Of a DNA stretch of 52,343 bases, positions 38,857 through 48,112 are shown one piece after another. The notes below the pieces were generated by a model, which saw only the letters and a program-made list of their open reading frames with translations, was not told where the DNA came from and ran no database searches. The first letter of the stretch is position 1, and each line of letters starts with the position of its first letter. The stretch comes from Flavobacteriaceae bacterium (GTDB lineage Bacteria > Bacteroidota > Bacteroidia > Flavobacteriales > Flavobacteriaceae). The stretch is from contig JALWUJ010000112.1 in the NCBI GenBank assembly GCA_027080135.1, forward strand, positions 1-52,343, in the 5' to 3' direction. The position numbers and the translations under genes are program-made.

Positions 38857-38867
38857 AATTTTATTTT

Positions 38868-41576
38868 TTAACCCTTTCTTCCTGGAGATTTTTTTCCGGA
38901 TTTTGAGTTTGATTTTTGCCTTTCTCTATTTGAAGGTTTTTTGGGGTTTCTATTGTTCTTTTTCTTTGCTTCTTTTATGGCTTTGTTTTTCTTAATTTCT
39001 TTCTGTGATAGCTTACTTTTTTGTCTTCCTTTTCCGTTTGAAAAATCGGTAGTTAGGTATTCTTCAAGGTTTTTATGAATTTGGATTAATCTATAATTCA
39101 TCGAGGAAATTTCAAAGAAGAAGTCTTTTACTTTATACTTTTTGTTTTCCGATAATATCTCTGCAAACCCTCTGGCTCCTAGCCTTGAATTAAGTCCGTG
39201 AATTACAACAAACACAGTATCTTGTACATAATAATCTACAGAAGTACTCATGTTGGTATATTTATAATCAGAGAGTGCTTTATCTAATTTTTTCTTTAAT
39301 TTATTGGCGATTTCTCTGTCGGTTTTATTGAATCTATAAACTATTTTCCATCTATTACTAACGGTGTCTGAATAAAACTCCTTGTTAGCAATTTGCGGAA
39401 TTAAATTACTGTATAAAGATTGTGCTTCTTTACCTTCTTTTGTATTTGGATAAGTAAGCCCTATGTAATTAATGGCTTTTTTATAAGCTTCAAAACCTTG
39501 TTGTCTTCCTAATGCATCTGCTTTTAAAAATTCGAATTTAGGTACAATTGGATTTCCAAAATAAGCTGTTATATATTTTTCGCAATTTTCTATTACGTAT
39601 TGATAATTTGTTTTTTCAAACTCTGTATATAATTCTTTATACTTAAATTCTGGACTTGATTCATCGGTTGCTAAGATTGTATTAGGGTTTCTTAGTATTT
39701 CTGCATAGCGAGAATCTGGGTATCTTGTTAATATTTCATTTTTATATCTATCTGCCAACTCTTGGTTTCCAGTGGTTTGATAAATTTTAAACAAATTATA
39801 TAATGAAGGTAACACCAATCGTTCTTCAGGATTAAAAGATAGTAAGGTTTCAAAACGATTAACTGCTAAATCGTATTCTTTAAATTTTTCTTTATAAATT
39901 CCTCCTAATTGGTAATAGGCAAAATCGCGTTCTTTGGTAATACTATCTATTACTGCGTCATCTGTAGGAATTAAGGCAACATAGGATTCTGGTTTGTAAA
40001 TATCGCTCTCGGAAACACTTGCTATTACAGTCTCTTCTTCTAAATCTCCTATTTTACTTAACTTATCAGAAAGTCTCCAGTTATCTTCTAGTTTTCTGTT
40101 TCCCCATCTCTTTTTAAATTCTTGCTTTCCGTATGAAATGGTTGTGGAAGAATAAAAATAAAAAGTACCACCTGCACTGGGTCCTTTTCCTCCAATTCCA
40201 GAATTATTGTTTTTAAAGAACTCTTTGTTTTCAATTTCTTTATCTATTTTAACTTGTGCAATCGAGTCTTCAATTGCCTTTTGTTTTAGAGCTGAAGTAT
40301 ATTTGGTAAAATAGGCTAAGCGTTCGGTTTCATTCATATTAACCAAACCAAGGATACTGTCGTTTGCTATTGCGATGTCTTCATATTTAATTACATCGTC
40401 TAGGTTATCTCTTCTCTTTTTAATTCTTCTCCAAGGTCTTGAGTTCTCGGTAAGATTTGTTAATGTGCTATCGTAATAAGATCCTGCTAATTTATATTCG
40501 GCTTCATCAAAATATATTTCTGCTAAGGATTGGTAATTTACCGCTTGCATTTTTCGGTCGTCACGATAAGCATCAAGAGATTTGTTATAAAATTCTATGG
40601 CTAAATCTGTACTGTCTGTTTTTAAGTAATAATCTCCAATCTGGTTATAAATTTTATCCAGAAAAGGTCTGTTTTCTCTATCCTTTTCTAATTTGTAAAG
40701 CAGGTCTAGAAAAGCCACCCGATCTTCTTTTGTAAAATCGAAATTTTTGGCTTTTTCAATATATGCATTAATCATATAAATTCTTGGTGACTTTCTTTTT
40801 AGTGCAATTACTTTGTCGAAAGTTAGGTTTGCACTATCTATTTTTTCAAGCCTATCGTATAATTGTCCTGTAATATAAAGGTACCTTCCTTCTAACTCAT
40901 GGTCTTTTACATTTTCAGAGGCTCTTTTAATATAAGGCAATGCTGCTTCTAAAGAATCTAGGTTGATATACGCTTGAGCAACGATTGCCGAAGCATCTGC
41001 GTAATCTTCTTTACTTATTTCTTGGAGTTTAAACATTTTTTTTAGATCCTCGATTGCAATCTCTTCATTATTTAAACGAATATTTGTTTTGGCTTTCCAA
41101 ACTTTTGCAAGGTTTATGCTATTACAAGTAGGGTAGGTTTTTAAAATAAAATTAAATGCATCTAAGGCCTGAACAAAACGACTATCGTAATAACGTGCTT
41201 TACCAAGAAGAATAAAAGCTTCGTCTATTTGAGGATTGTTTTCTTTTCCGTCTATATAAATAGAATGTTTTTGAATTGCTTTAGTAGCTTTTTCTTCGGC
41301 TCTATTAAAATTTTGATTTTCAGTTTCGCCAGGTAGTCCTTTTTTGTTGTCCGAATCAAATCGTTCAACAGGAAGAATTTCCCAATAATCGTCTCTATAG
41401 GTTTGTGTAACTTGTTTTAGCCCTTCTTCAAAAGCAAGATTTCCATTATATAATGCATTGTATTCTGCAAATACTGCATGTGAATTTCGGCTTAAAAATG
41501 TATTTTTTTTACGAGAACAGGCTGCAAAAAGCAATACTGTAATAAAAAATAAAGTAACTTTAAATATCCCCTTCAA
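38868..41576 (-). CDS. sprE: TPR lipoprotein, SprE/PorW-like (gliding/type IX secretion)
   Basis: Lipobox LLFAACSRKKNTFLSRNSHAVFAEYNALYNGNLAFEEG, TPRs, basic C-terminal tail. Confidence 0.82.
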   Translation of the reverse strand: MKGIFKVTLFFITVLLFAACSRKKNTFLSRNSHAVFAEYNALYNGNLAFEEGLKQVTQTYRDDYWEILPVERFDSDNKKGLPGETENQNFNRAEEKATKAIQKHSIYIDGKENNPQIDEAFILLGKARYYDSRFVQALDAFNFILKTYPTCNSINLAKVWKAKTNIRLNNEEIAIEDLKKMFKLQEISKEDYADASAIVAQAYINLDSLEAALPYIKRASENVKDHELEGRYLYITGQLYDRLEKIDSANLTFDKVIALKRKSPRIYMINAYIEKAKNFDFTKEDRVAFLDLLYKLEKDRENRPFLDKIYNQIGDYYLKTDSTDLAIEFYNKSLDAYRDDRKMQAVNYQSLAEIYFDEAEYKLAGSYYDSTLTNLTENSRPWRRIKKRRDNLDDVIKYEDIAIANDSILGLVNMNETERLAYFTKYTSALKQKAIEDSIAQVKIDKEIENKEFFKNNNSGIGGKGPSAGGTFYFYSSTTISYGKQEFKKRWGNRKLEDNWRLSDKLSKIGDLEEETVIASVSESDIYKPESYVALIPTDDAVIDSITKERDFAYYQLGGIYKEKFKEYDLAVNRFETLLSFNPEERLVLPSLYNLFKIYQTTGNQELADRYKNEILTRYPDSRYAEILRNPNTILATDESSPEFKYKELYTEFEKTNYQYVIENCEKYITAYFGNPIVPKFEFLKADALGRQQGFEAYKKAINYIGLTYPNTKEGKEAQSLYSNLIPQIANKEFYSDTVSNRWKIVYRFNKTDREIANKLKKKLDKALSDYKYTNMSTSVDYYVQDTVFVVIHGLNSRLGARGFAEILSENKKYKVKDFFFEISSMNYRLIQIHKNLEEYLTTDFSNGKGRQKSKLSQKEIKKNKAIKEAKKKNNRNPKKPSNRERQKSNSKSGKKSPGRKG

Positions 41577-41757
41577 AATAATGATTTGTTTATTGTATAA
41601 TAATGAAACTTAAAAGCTTCAACTTTAGTGTGTATTGTTCAAAATTAACGGTAAAAATACGTTTCTTTTTAAAATTTGAAAGAGTTATTAGTGTAAAAAT
41701 TGAAAACATTATAAATTATTGATATTATAAATTTCAGTTAATAATAACTATTTGAAG

Positions 41758-41787
41758 TTTGTTCCATAAAAAACCTTTGTATTTTTG
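41758..41787 (+). promoter_or_regulatory. Bacteroidota sigma-ABfr-type promoter TTTG-N18-TATTTTTG
   Basis: TTTG at 41758-41761 and TATTTTTG at 41780-41787, 15 nt before the ferredoxin ATG. Confidence 0.7.
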
Positions 41788-41802
41788 CCAAAATTTTTAG
41801 CA

Positions 41803-42093
41803 ATGAGCAATATAAAAACAACCCTAACTATACTAGTAGATGAGGAAACCCATGTAATTGAAATGAAAGCAAAACAGTCGGTTTTAGAAGCGGCTTTAAA
41901 AAATGATATTGATGCTCCTTACTCTTGTCAAGGCGGAGTTTGTTCTACTTGTATTGCAAAAATTACCGAAGGCGAAGCTACCATGGCAAACAACCAAATT
42001 TTAACCGATGGCGAAATTGCTGAAGGATTAATATTAACTTGCCAAGCACATCCTACTACTCCTACTTTGGCTGTTGATTATGATGATGTTTAA
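41803..42093 (+). CDS. [2Fe-2S] ferredoxin
   Basis: APYSCQGGVCSTCIAKITEG..LTCQAHP. Confidence 0.95.
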   Translation: MSNIKTTLTILVDEETHVIEMKAKQSVLEAALKNDIDAPYSCQGGVCSTCIAKITEGEATMANNQILTDGEIAEGLILTCQAHPTTPTLAVDYDDV

Positions 42094-42122
42094 AAATGAC
42101 TTACGATACTAAGATGTATGAT

Positions 42123-43199
42123 TTACGACTTGTTCTGTACTATTAAAATAAGCTTATCTATAATTTTTTGAGGTAAAATTGTTTTCATTGAATCCTCATA
42201 ACCTTCTGGGAACTTATTTCCGTAAATTGAAGTTGGAAGCAAAGGATATTTTTCTCTATCGGAAACCAAGCTATTTTCTAAAGCATTCCCATAAGGTACA
42301 AAACCTGCAAACGGATGGGTAACTCCCCAAAGTGTAATTGTTGGAATCCCGTACATTGCTGCTAAATGTCCGTTACCACTATCCATTGAAAGCATAACAT
42401 CGAGGTTGGAAATAAGTGCTAATTCTTCTGTGAAATTTAATTTTCCTGCTGCGTTTTTTACCGAAAGGAAATCTTTTTCAAAAATGTTTAATTGTTTAAT
42501 TTCTTCTTTCCCTCCACCAAATAAAACGATATGAAATTTTTGAGTTTTGTCTAATCCTGAAATTACTTCCCGCATTAAATCTAACGGATACATTTTGCTT
42601 TTATAAGCTGCAAAAGGAGCAATACCAATTATTTTTTTTGATGTGGCACCAACTAGTTCTTGTAATTTCTTATTAAAATCTTTACGTAGTAAAGGTTTAA
42701 ATTTTGATAAATCTAGTGAAAAACCTAACTTTTCAAAAACATCTGCATAGCGTTGATGCGTTGTTTTTAATTGTTTGAATATTTTATTGGTTTCTCTAGT
42801 AAGTGCTTTTTTTTCTGCTCTTCCCTTATTTACCGTTGCTGCTTTCTTTCCCGAAAACCACAGGCATTTAGTGATGATTTTTGAACGGATTACATTGTGT
42901 AAATCTGCAACAGCATCAATTCCTAAAGCTTTTGCTTCTTTTGATAGTTTTAAAATTCCTAAAAAACCTTTGTGTTTTCCTTCTACCTCAGCTTCTAAAA
43001 AATTTACATTTGGAAGGTCTTCAAAAAAAGGTTGAAAAAACTTTCGGGAAAGTACCGTTAACTTTACTTTGGGATAAGTTTCGGAAAACACCCGAAGTAC
43101 AGGTACAGTCATGGCAACGTCTCCCATTGCTGAAAGGCGGATGACGAGTATGTGTTCGGGTTTTTTCAAAGGTATTAAATTAACCCTTACAGAGTTCAA
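42123..43199 (-). CDS. Glycosyltransferase family 9 (heptosyltransferase-like)
   Basis: KPEHILVIRLSAMGDVAMTVPVLR, MSMDSGNGHLAAMYGIPTITLWG. Apparent TTG start inside a palindrome. Confidence 0.9.
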   Translation of the reverse strand: MNSVRVNLIPLKKPEHILVIRLSAMGDVAMTVPVLRVFSETYPKVKLTVLSRKFFQPFFEDLPNVNFLEAEVEGKHKGFLGILKLSKEAKALGIDAVADLHNVIRSKIITKCLWFSGKKAATVNKGRAEKKALTRETNKIFKQLKTTHQRYADVFEKLGFSLDLSKFKPLLRKDFNKKLQELVGATSKKIIGIAPFAAYKSKMYPLDLMREVISGLDKTQKFHIVLFGGGKEEIKQLNIFEKDFLSVKNAAGKLNFTEELALISNLDVMLSMDSGNGHLAAMYGIPTITLWGVTHPFAGFVPYGNALENSLVSDREKYPLLPTSIYGNKFPEGYEDSMKTILPQKIIDKLILIVQNKS

Positions 43200-43215
43200 A
43201 ACTCTAGAAGGGTTT
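43182..43215. repeat. Imperfect palindrome aacccttacagagttcaaaactctagaagggttt
   Basis: Inverted repeat overlapping the GT9 5' end. Confidence 0.7.
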
Positions 43216-43229
43216 TAAGTAGTTGAGTA

Positions 43230-43838
43230 TTATTTTTCACCACGAAGAACAGGGTTCAGCTCATCGTCGTTGTACATTTTCATTTGCTTGTACACTTTCA
43301 TATATTTACTTCCTTCAGAAATGTCGTTTAATAATTGGTCGATAGCAGTACTTAAATCTACTCGTTGTTCTAGCAAAACATTTAGTTTTACTTGACAAGC
43401 GTTTCTGTGTTCTTCGGTGGCATTTTCGCGAGTTGCTTCCTCGTTCATATGATACACTTTTAAAGCTAAAATAGAAAGACGATCTACTCCCCAAGCTGGA
43501 CTTTCGGTATTGATAGTAGCGTTTTGTTTTACAGTTACATTCTTGTATTTTTCTAAGAAATAACTGTCTATATATTCTACCATATCGGTTCGGTCTTGGT
43601 TAGAAGCATCTATTTGTCTTTTTAATGTCAATGCACTTACGGGATCGATATTTGGGTCGCGAATAATATCTTCGTAATGCCATTGTACCGTATCTATCCA
43701 GCATTTACGATACAATAAATGTTCTAAGTTTTGCAATTTAGCATCGTAAGGATTGCTAAAAGGTTGATCTACCGTATTTATGATGTGGTACTTATCGATT
43801 ACTTCTTTAAAAATGGCGTTTGCTTTTTCTGAAAACAT
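43230..43838 (-). CDS. DUF4254 domain-containing protein
   Basis: WHYEDIIRDPNIDPVSALTLKRQIDASNQDRTDMVEYID; adjacent to GT9 as typical. Start may be 43868. Confidence 0.85.
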   Translation of the reverse strand: MFSEKANAIFKEVIDKYHIINTVDQPFSNPYDAKLQNLEHLLYRKCWIDTVQWHYEDIIRDPNIDPVSALTLKRQIDASNQDRTDMVEYIDSYFLEKYKNVTVKQNATINTESPAWGVDRLSILALKVYHMNEEATRENATEEHRNACQVKLNVLLEQRVDLSTAIDQLLNDISEGSKYMKVYKQMKMYNDDELNPVLRGEK

Positions 43839-43896
43839 GGTGCTTGTAATTTTAGACACGAATTTCACTAATAATTTAGACGTGTTATTTATTATT

Positions 43897-44895
43897 TTAT
43901 TTTTTTTCTAATATATGTAAATATTCAAAAGTATGATTGGCTTTATGATTTCTGCTCTCGGTTTTATCTGCTTTAAAACGTTGGTATTTGGTGGTTTCTA
44001 AATGGTAATTCCCAAATTGTTTCATTGCTTTTTTAACCGTTTCTTCCGACATTAATCCTTCGTTATTATAACTTAAAAAAATGTATTTGAATTGTGCGTT
44101 TTTCAGTAATTCAGTAAATGAATTAAGCACTTCTCCTTTTTTACAATAATCGCTTTTATAATAATCTCGCAAGCCTGTCACTCCCTTGGGTACAAAGGTA
44201 TCATATTTTGCGATAGTATTTAGCAAATGGTAATTTGCACCATATTGCCTTGCGTTGTAGGGAGGATCGAGGTATAAAATATCGCCTTCAATTTTTTTAA
44301 TTAAAGCATTGCTATCTTCCTGAAACACTTGATGTTTCCTTTTTGTTTGCTGAAAAGTTGCGGGTTTTATTTCTAATTTTTTTGCTGCCGAAGGTTTAAT
44401 TTTTTTTAAATACGCTCCATAAACCGAAGCGGTGTTTGCTACCTTATCGGCACTTTCTAAAAGACTCGCTAACAAGAAAAAATATTGGTCTTCGTTTATG
44501 GTTGAAGCTTCTTTCCATTTTTTAATCTGAAGCCTTATTGCATCAATTTTTTGTCCGTTTTGAGAAGTAAAATAGTTTCTTCCTGCTTTTCCGTTTTCGG
44601 AATAATGCTGAAAAATAAATCCTTTTACTCCTTTTAAGTTATTGAGTTCTTCTAAAAGTTCTTCGGAAGGAATTGCTTTATAATTCCCAATATAATTTCT
44701 GTTTAAAACAAAGCTGTAATACTCTACATCGTTAGCGATTACTTGTTTTACTTGGGTTTTAAAATTTCTGCCCACAATACCTGTTCCTGCAAAAAGATCA
44801 CAAAATGTTTTTTGAGAAAGGTCTTCGCCAACTACTTCTGAAACGGTTTCGGAAATAAAAGAGGAGAGTTTATGTTTGGAGCCTATGTAGTTCAT
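43897..44895 (-). CDS. DNA adenine methylase (D12 class)
   Basis: MNYIGSKHKLSSFI, FCDLFAGTGIVGRNF, ILYLDPPYNARQYGANYHLLNTIA (DPPY). Confidence 0.93.
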   Translation of the reverse strand: MNYIGSKHKLSSFISETVSEVVGEDLSQKTFCDLFAGTGIVGRNFKTQVKQVIANDVEYYSFVLNRNYIGNYKAIPSEELLEELNNLKGVKGFIFQHYSENGKAGRNYFTSQNGQKIDAIRLQIKKWKEASTINEDQYFFLLASLLESADKVANTASVYGAYLKKIKPSAAKKLEIKPATFQQTKRKHQVFQEDSNALIKKIEGDILYLDPPYNARQYGANYHLLNTIAKYDTFVPKGVTGLRDYYKSDYCKKGEVLNSFTELLKNAQFKYIFLSYNNEGLMSEETVKKAMKQFGNYHLETTKYQRFKADKTESRNHKANHTFEYLHILEKK

Positions 44896-45527
44896 TTTTC
44901 AATCCAAATTATATCGCTAAATGTTTCGGTTTGGTCTGTAAAAATAAACTTTTGTAATTGATGAGGAGTAAAATTTAAAACATAGTTTTTTATTTCTTTT
45001 TCTATTAATTTAAGTTCCGATTTTAGCTTCCAATGTGCTCCGTTTTTGCAGTAAACAACAATAAATAATCTGTTTTTAAAATGATGACGTTGTTGATTGC
45101 TTTGGTTTTTATATAGCCATTTAATTAATTCTCTTGGATTCTTTTTTGCATATTCAAAGGAATGATTAAATCCTTTGGGGAATACCGAAGTTTTATGGTC
45201 AAATGAAACTCCTTGTAAACAAAAATCTATCCATCTGTTTTTTGTGTTTTTTTCTGGTACAATTCCGTCGCAAGTACTAAAAACATGTTCTATTGCCATA
45301 GCAGACCAGAAGTTGTACCAACGATTAATTGCGTAATAAAACAGTTCTTTTTTGTCAAGGTTTTCCCTTTCTACAACTTTTGCCATTAATGGAATTAACG
45401 CTTCCCATTTGTTTGTATTATAAATAAAATTGGTGTATCCATCCCAAATATTATTTTGTTTGCGATACCATTTATAGGGATATTTTAAACGATTTTTTAG
45501 TTGATTTTCGATTTCTTCTAAATTCAT
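44892..45527 (-). CDS. Putative restriction endonuclease (PD-(D/E)xK-like) partner of the methylase
   Basis: Overlaps methylase start by 4 nt (ATGA); WIDFCLQGVSFDHKTSVFP resembles a D..DxK core. Confidence 0.5.
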   Translation of the reverse strand: MNLEEIENQLKNRLKYPYKWYRKQNNIWDGYTNFIYNTNKWEALIPLMAKVVERENLDKKELFYYAINRWYNFWSAMAIEHVFSTCDGIVPEKNTKNRWIDFCLQGVSFDHKTSVFPKGFNHSFEYAKKNPRELIKWLYKNQSNQQRHHFKNRLFIVVYCKNGAHWKLKSELKLIEKEIKNYVLNFTPHQLQKFIFTDQTETFSDIIWIEK

Positions 45528-45528
45528 T

Positions 45529-46452
45529 TTATAAAAAATAAATTAGAACTGGCAGTAAAACAGCAACCCATAATATAGCTTCTGAAATCCATCGTTTTTT
45601 AACGGTTTCAATATAATAAGTTGCAAAAATGGAGAGAGGAGCAAAAAGGAAAATAAATTCGCTTCCGTTTTTAATTGGAGAAATAACAATTATTAAAATT
45701 CCTATTAACAGAGTAAAGAAAAGCAATCTATTTTTTAATTTTTCCTTTAAAGGAATCATGGCACTTTTAAGTCTTTTTTGAATCATAGAAACTAAAAAAA
45801 CAATTGTTATAAAAATTATCGAGATTGTTAATTGAGGTGATTTATATTCAGAAAAATCAAATCCAATGGTAGTATTCAACTCTAAAAACCATATAAACGA
45901 ATTGTTTACAAATAAATAATAAACCGTTGTTAGCGTAAAAACAGATAAAAATCCTACGAAAGGAATTAGAATATACTTAAAATTTTTAGTGGCTTTTTGA
46001 AAAACTGCTATAAATAAAACCGCAAAAAAAAGGATGCTCCAAAAATTAAAAAGCGATGCGATAGAAATCCAAAGTGATGCATCTAGTATTTTCTTTTTGG
46101 TATTAATTTTAGAAGGTAAACTTAGTATTCTTCTTAAAGCTAATAGCAAAAAAACATTCGATAATACCATACTATATTCAACAAATACAGAAGGAAATAT
46201 AACTAAAAAGGTACTAAATAATACTATAGAATAAGTATTGTTTTTAGTGAGTTTGTTTTTCTTATTAATAAAATTTAATAAAAAAAGAAGAAACAAATAA
46301 GTAAGTGTAAATAAAGATATTTGAAGTATGGTTGGAATACTAAAATCTATAATTCCTTTAAAAAACAAATAGGAGAAATATCCTAAAATTAGGTATGTGC
46401 TTACTAAAATAAAGTTGAAAGGTTTAGATTTACCAAAAAAACTTGTGAGCAT
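45529..46452 (-). CDS. Polytopic membrane protein, DUF6427-like
   Basis: Multiple TM segments; begins MLTSFFGKSKPFNFILVSTYLILGYFSY; adjacent to purD. Confidence 0.75.
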   Translation of the reverse strand: MLTSFFGKSKPFNFILVSTYLILGYFSYLFFKGIIDFSIPTILQISLFTLTYLFLLFLLNFINKKNKLTKNNTYSIVLFSTFLVIFPSVFVEYSMVLSNVFLLLALRRILSLPSKINTKKKILDASLWISIASLFNFWSILFFAVLFIAVFQKATKNFKYILIPFVGFLSVFTLTTVYYLFVNNSFIWFLELNTTIGFDFSEYKSPQLTISIIFITIVFLVSMIQKRLKSAMIPLKEKLKNRLLFFTLLIGILIIVISPIKNGSEFIFLFAPLSIFATYYIETVKKRWISEAILWVAVLLPVLIYFL

Positions 46453-46494
46453 ACTTCTTAATTTATACTTTTGCTATCTTAAAATCATAAAGAT

Positions 46495-46728
46495 ATGACT
46501 TGGACAGGTTTTTTTAAAGGAATAGAATCTTTTTTTGTGGATTTTGCATTTGGTCCTTACGATGCATTAAGAAAAATAGACCCAACAAACTGGACATTAA
46601 GCAATGTGGTGTCTTGGATATTTTTAGCGGTGTTTTTTGTTTTGCTTTTTTATTGGTTAGGGCAACTTAAAAAGTTTAGCGTTAACGAACCTGAAGACGA
46701 AACGCTTACTTCGCAATCTTTTTTATAA
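46495..46728 (+). CDS. Small membrane protein, DUF6341-like
   Basis: MTWTGFFKGIESFFVDFAFGPYDALRKIDPTNWTLSNVVSWIF. Confidence 0.8.
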   Translation: MTWTGFFKGIESFFVDFAFGPYDALRKIDPTNWTLSNVVSWIFLAVFFVLLFYWLGQLKKFSVNEPEDETLTSQSFL

Positions 46729-47994
46729 ATCGAAGCCAATATCACGACGATAATTCATCGTATCAAAATGTAGTTTTTCTATGTTTTGATACGATTTTTT
46801 TAGTGCCTTTTGGTAATCTTTATCTAAGGAAGTAATTGCTAAAACCCTTCCGCCATTGGTTAAAACCTCATCTTTTTTAAAGGTTGTACCTGCGTGAAAA
46901 ACGATAGAATCTTTTACCTCTGAAATCCCCGAAATCGGCTTTCCTTTTTCATAGGCTTCTGGATAACCTCCCGAAACCAACATTACAGTTGCGGCAGCTC
47001 GCTCATCTATTTCTATTGAAACCTCATCCAATTTTTGAATGAAAGTCGCTTCAAATAAATCTACCAAATCTGTTTTAATTCTTGGTAGTACAACTTCGGT
47101 TTCTGGATCTCCCATTCGTACATTGTATTCAATTACCATAGGTTCGCTATTTACATTTATCAAACCTATAAATATAAAACCTTTATAATCTATGTTTTCT
47201 TTTTGAAGTCCGTTAACAGTAGGTTTTACAATTCGTTCTTCAATTTTTTTCATTAACACTTCATCTACAAATGGCACGGGAGAAATAGCTCCCATACCTC
47301 CCGTATTTAATCCTTTATCGCCTTCTCCAATTCGTTTATAATCTTTTGCTGTGGGTAATATTTTATAATTTTTACCGTCGGTTAATACGAAAACACTTAG
47401 TTCAATTCCGTCTAAAAACTCTTCAATTACAACGGTTTCACTTGCTACTCCAAATTTTGCGTTAGAGAGCATATTTTCCAGCTCTTGTTTTGCTTCGTTG
47501 ATGTCTTCCAAAATCAAAACTCCTTTTCCTGCCGCTAATCCGTCAGCTTTTAAAACGTAAGGAGGTTTTAAGGTTTCTAAAAATTGTTTTCCTTCGGCTA
47601 AGGTTTCATTGGTAAAACTTTGGTAGGCAGCCGTTGGTATTTTATGGTCAATCATAAACTCTTTGGCTCGTTCTTTACTCCCTTCTAATAAAGCCCCTGC
47701 TTTTGAAGGACCAATCAACATCACATTTTTTAATTCTGAATTTGCCAAAAACTCATCGGCAATTCCATTAACCAAAGGGTCTTCTGGACCGACGATAACC
47801 ATTTTTATTTGGTTTTCTAAAACACACTTCTTTATGGCTTCAAAATCGTTTACAGAAATTGAAACATTGGTTGCAATTTGGGAAGTTCCTGCGTTTCCGG
47901 GAGCAACAAAAAGTTGCTTGCATTTTTTACTTTCTGCAATTTTATATGCAAAGGTATGTTCACGACCTCCAGAACCTAAAATTAAAATATTCAT
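46723..47994 (-). CDS. purD: Phosphoribosylamine--glycine ligase
   Basis: MNILILGSGGREHTFAYKI, GPEDPLVNGI, KADGLAAGKGV, NVRMGDPETEVVLPRI. Confidence 0.98.
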   Translation of the reverse strand: MNILILGSGGREHTFAYKIAESKKCKQLFVAPGNAGTSQIATNVSISVNDFEAIKKCVLENQIKMVIVGPEDPLVNGIADEFLANSELKNVMLIGPSKAGALLEGSKERAKEFMIDHKIPTAAYQSFTNETLAEGKQFLETLKPPYVLKADGLAAGKGVLILEDINEAKQELENMLSNAKFGVASETVVIEEFLDGIELSVFVLTDGKNYKILPTAKDYKRIGEGDKGLNTGGMGAISPVPFVDEVLMKKIEERIVKPTVNGLQKENIDYKGFIFIGLINVNSEPMVIEYNVRMGDPETEVVLPRIKTDLVDLFEATFIQKLDEVSIEIDERAAATVMLVSGGYPEAYEKGKPISGISEVKDSIVFHAGTTFKKDEVLTNGGRVLAITSLDKDYQKALKKSYQNIEKLHFDTMNYRRDIGFDL

Positions 47995-48112
47995 AGCTTT
48001 GTGTTTAAAAACTATTGCAAAAATACAGTAATTTTAAGATTACAATTCGTTTAATTTGTAAATTGATGTCCTTAATAGTTAACGATTGAATTTATTTGAA
48101 TTTACACTTAGA

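Noticed and set aside
41737-41750. agttaataataact palindrome upstream of ferredoxin as a fifth Crp/Fnr site
   Set aside because: Half-sites do not match TGTRAC and it is not at the 37-bp spacing from TATTTTTG.
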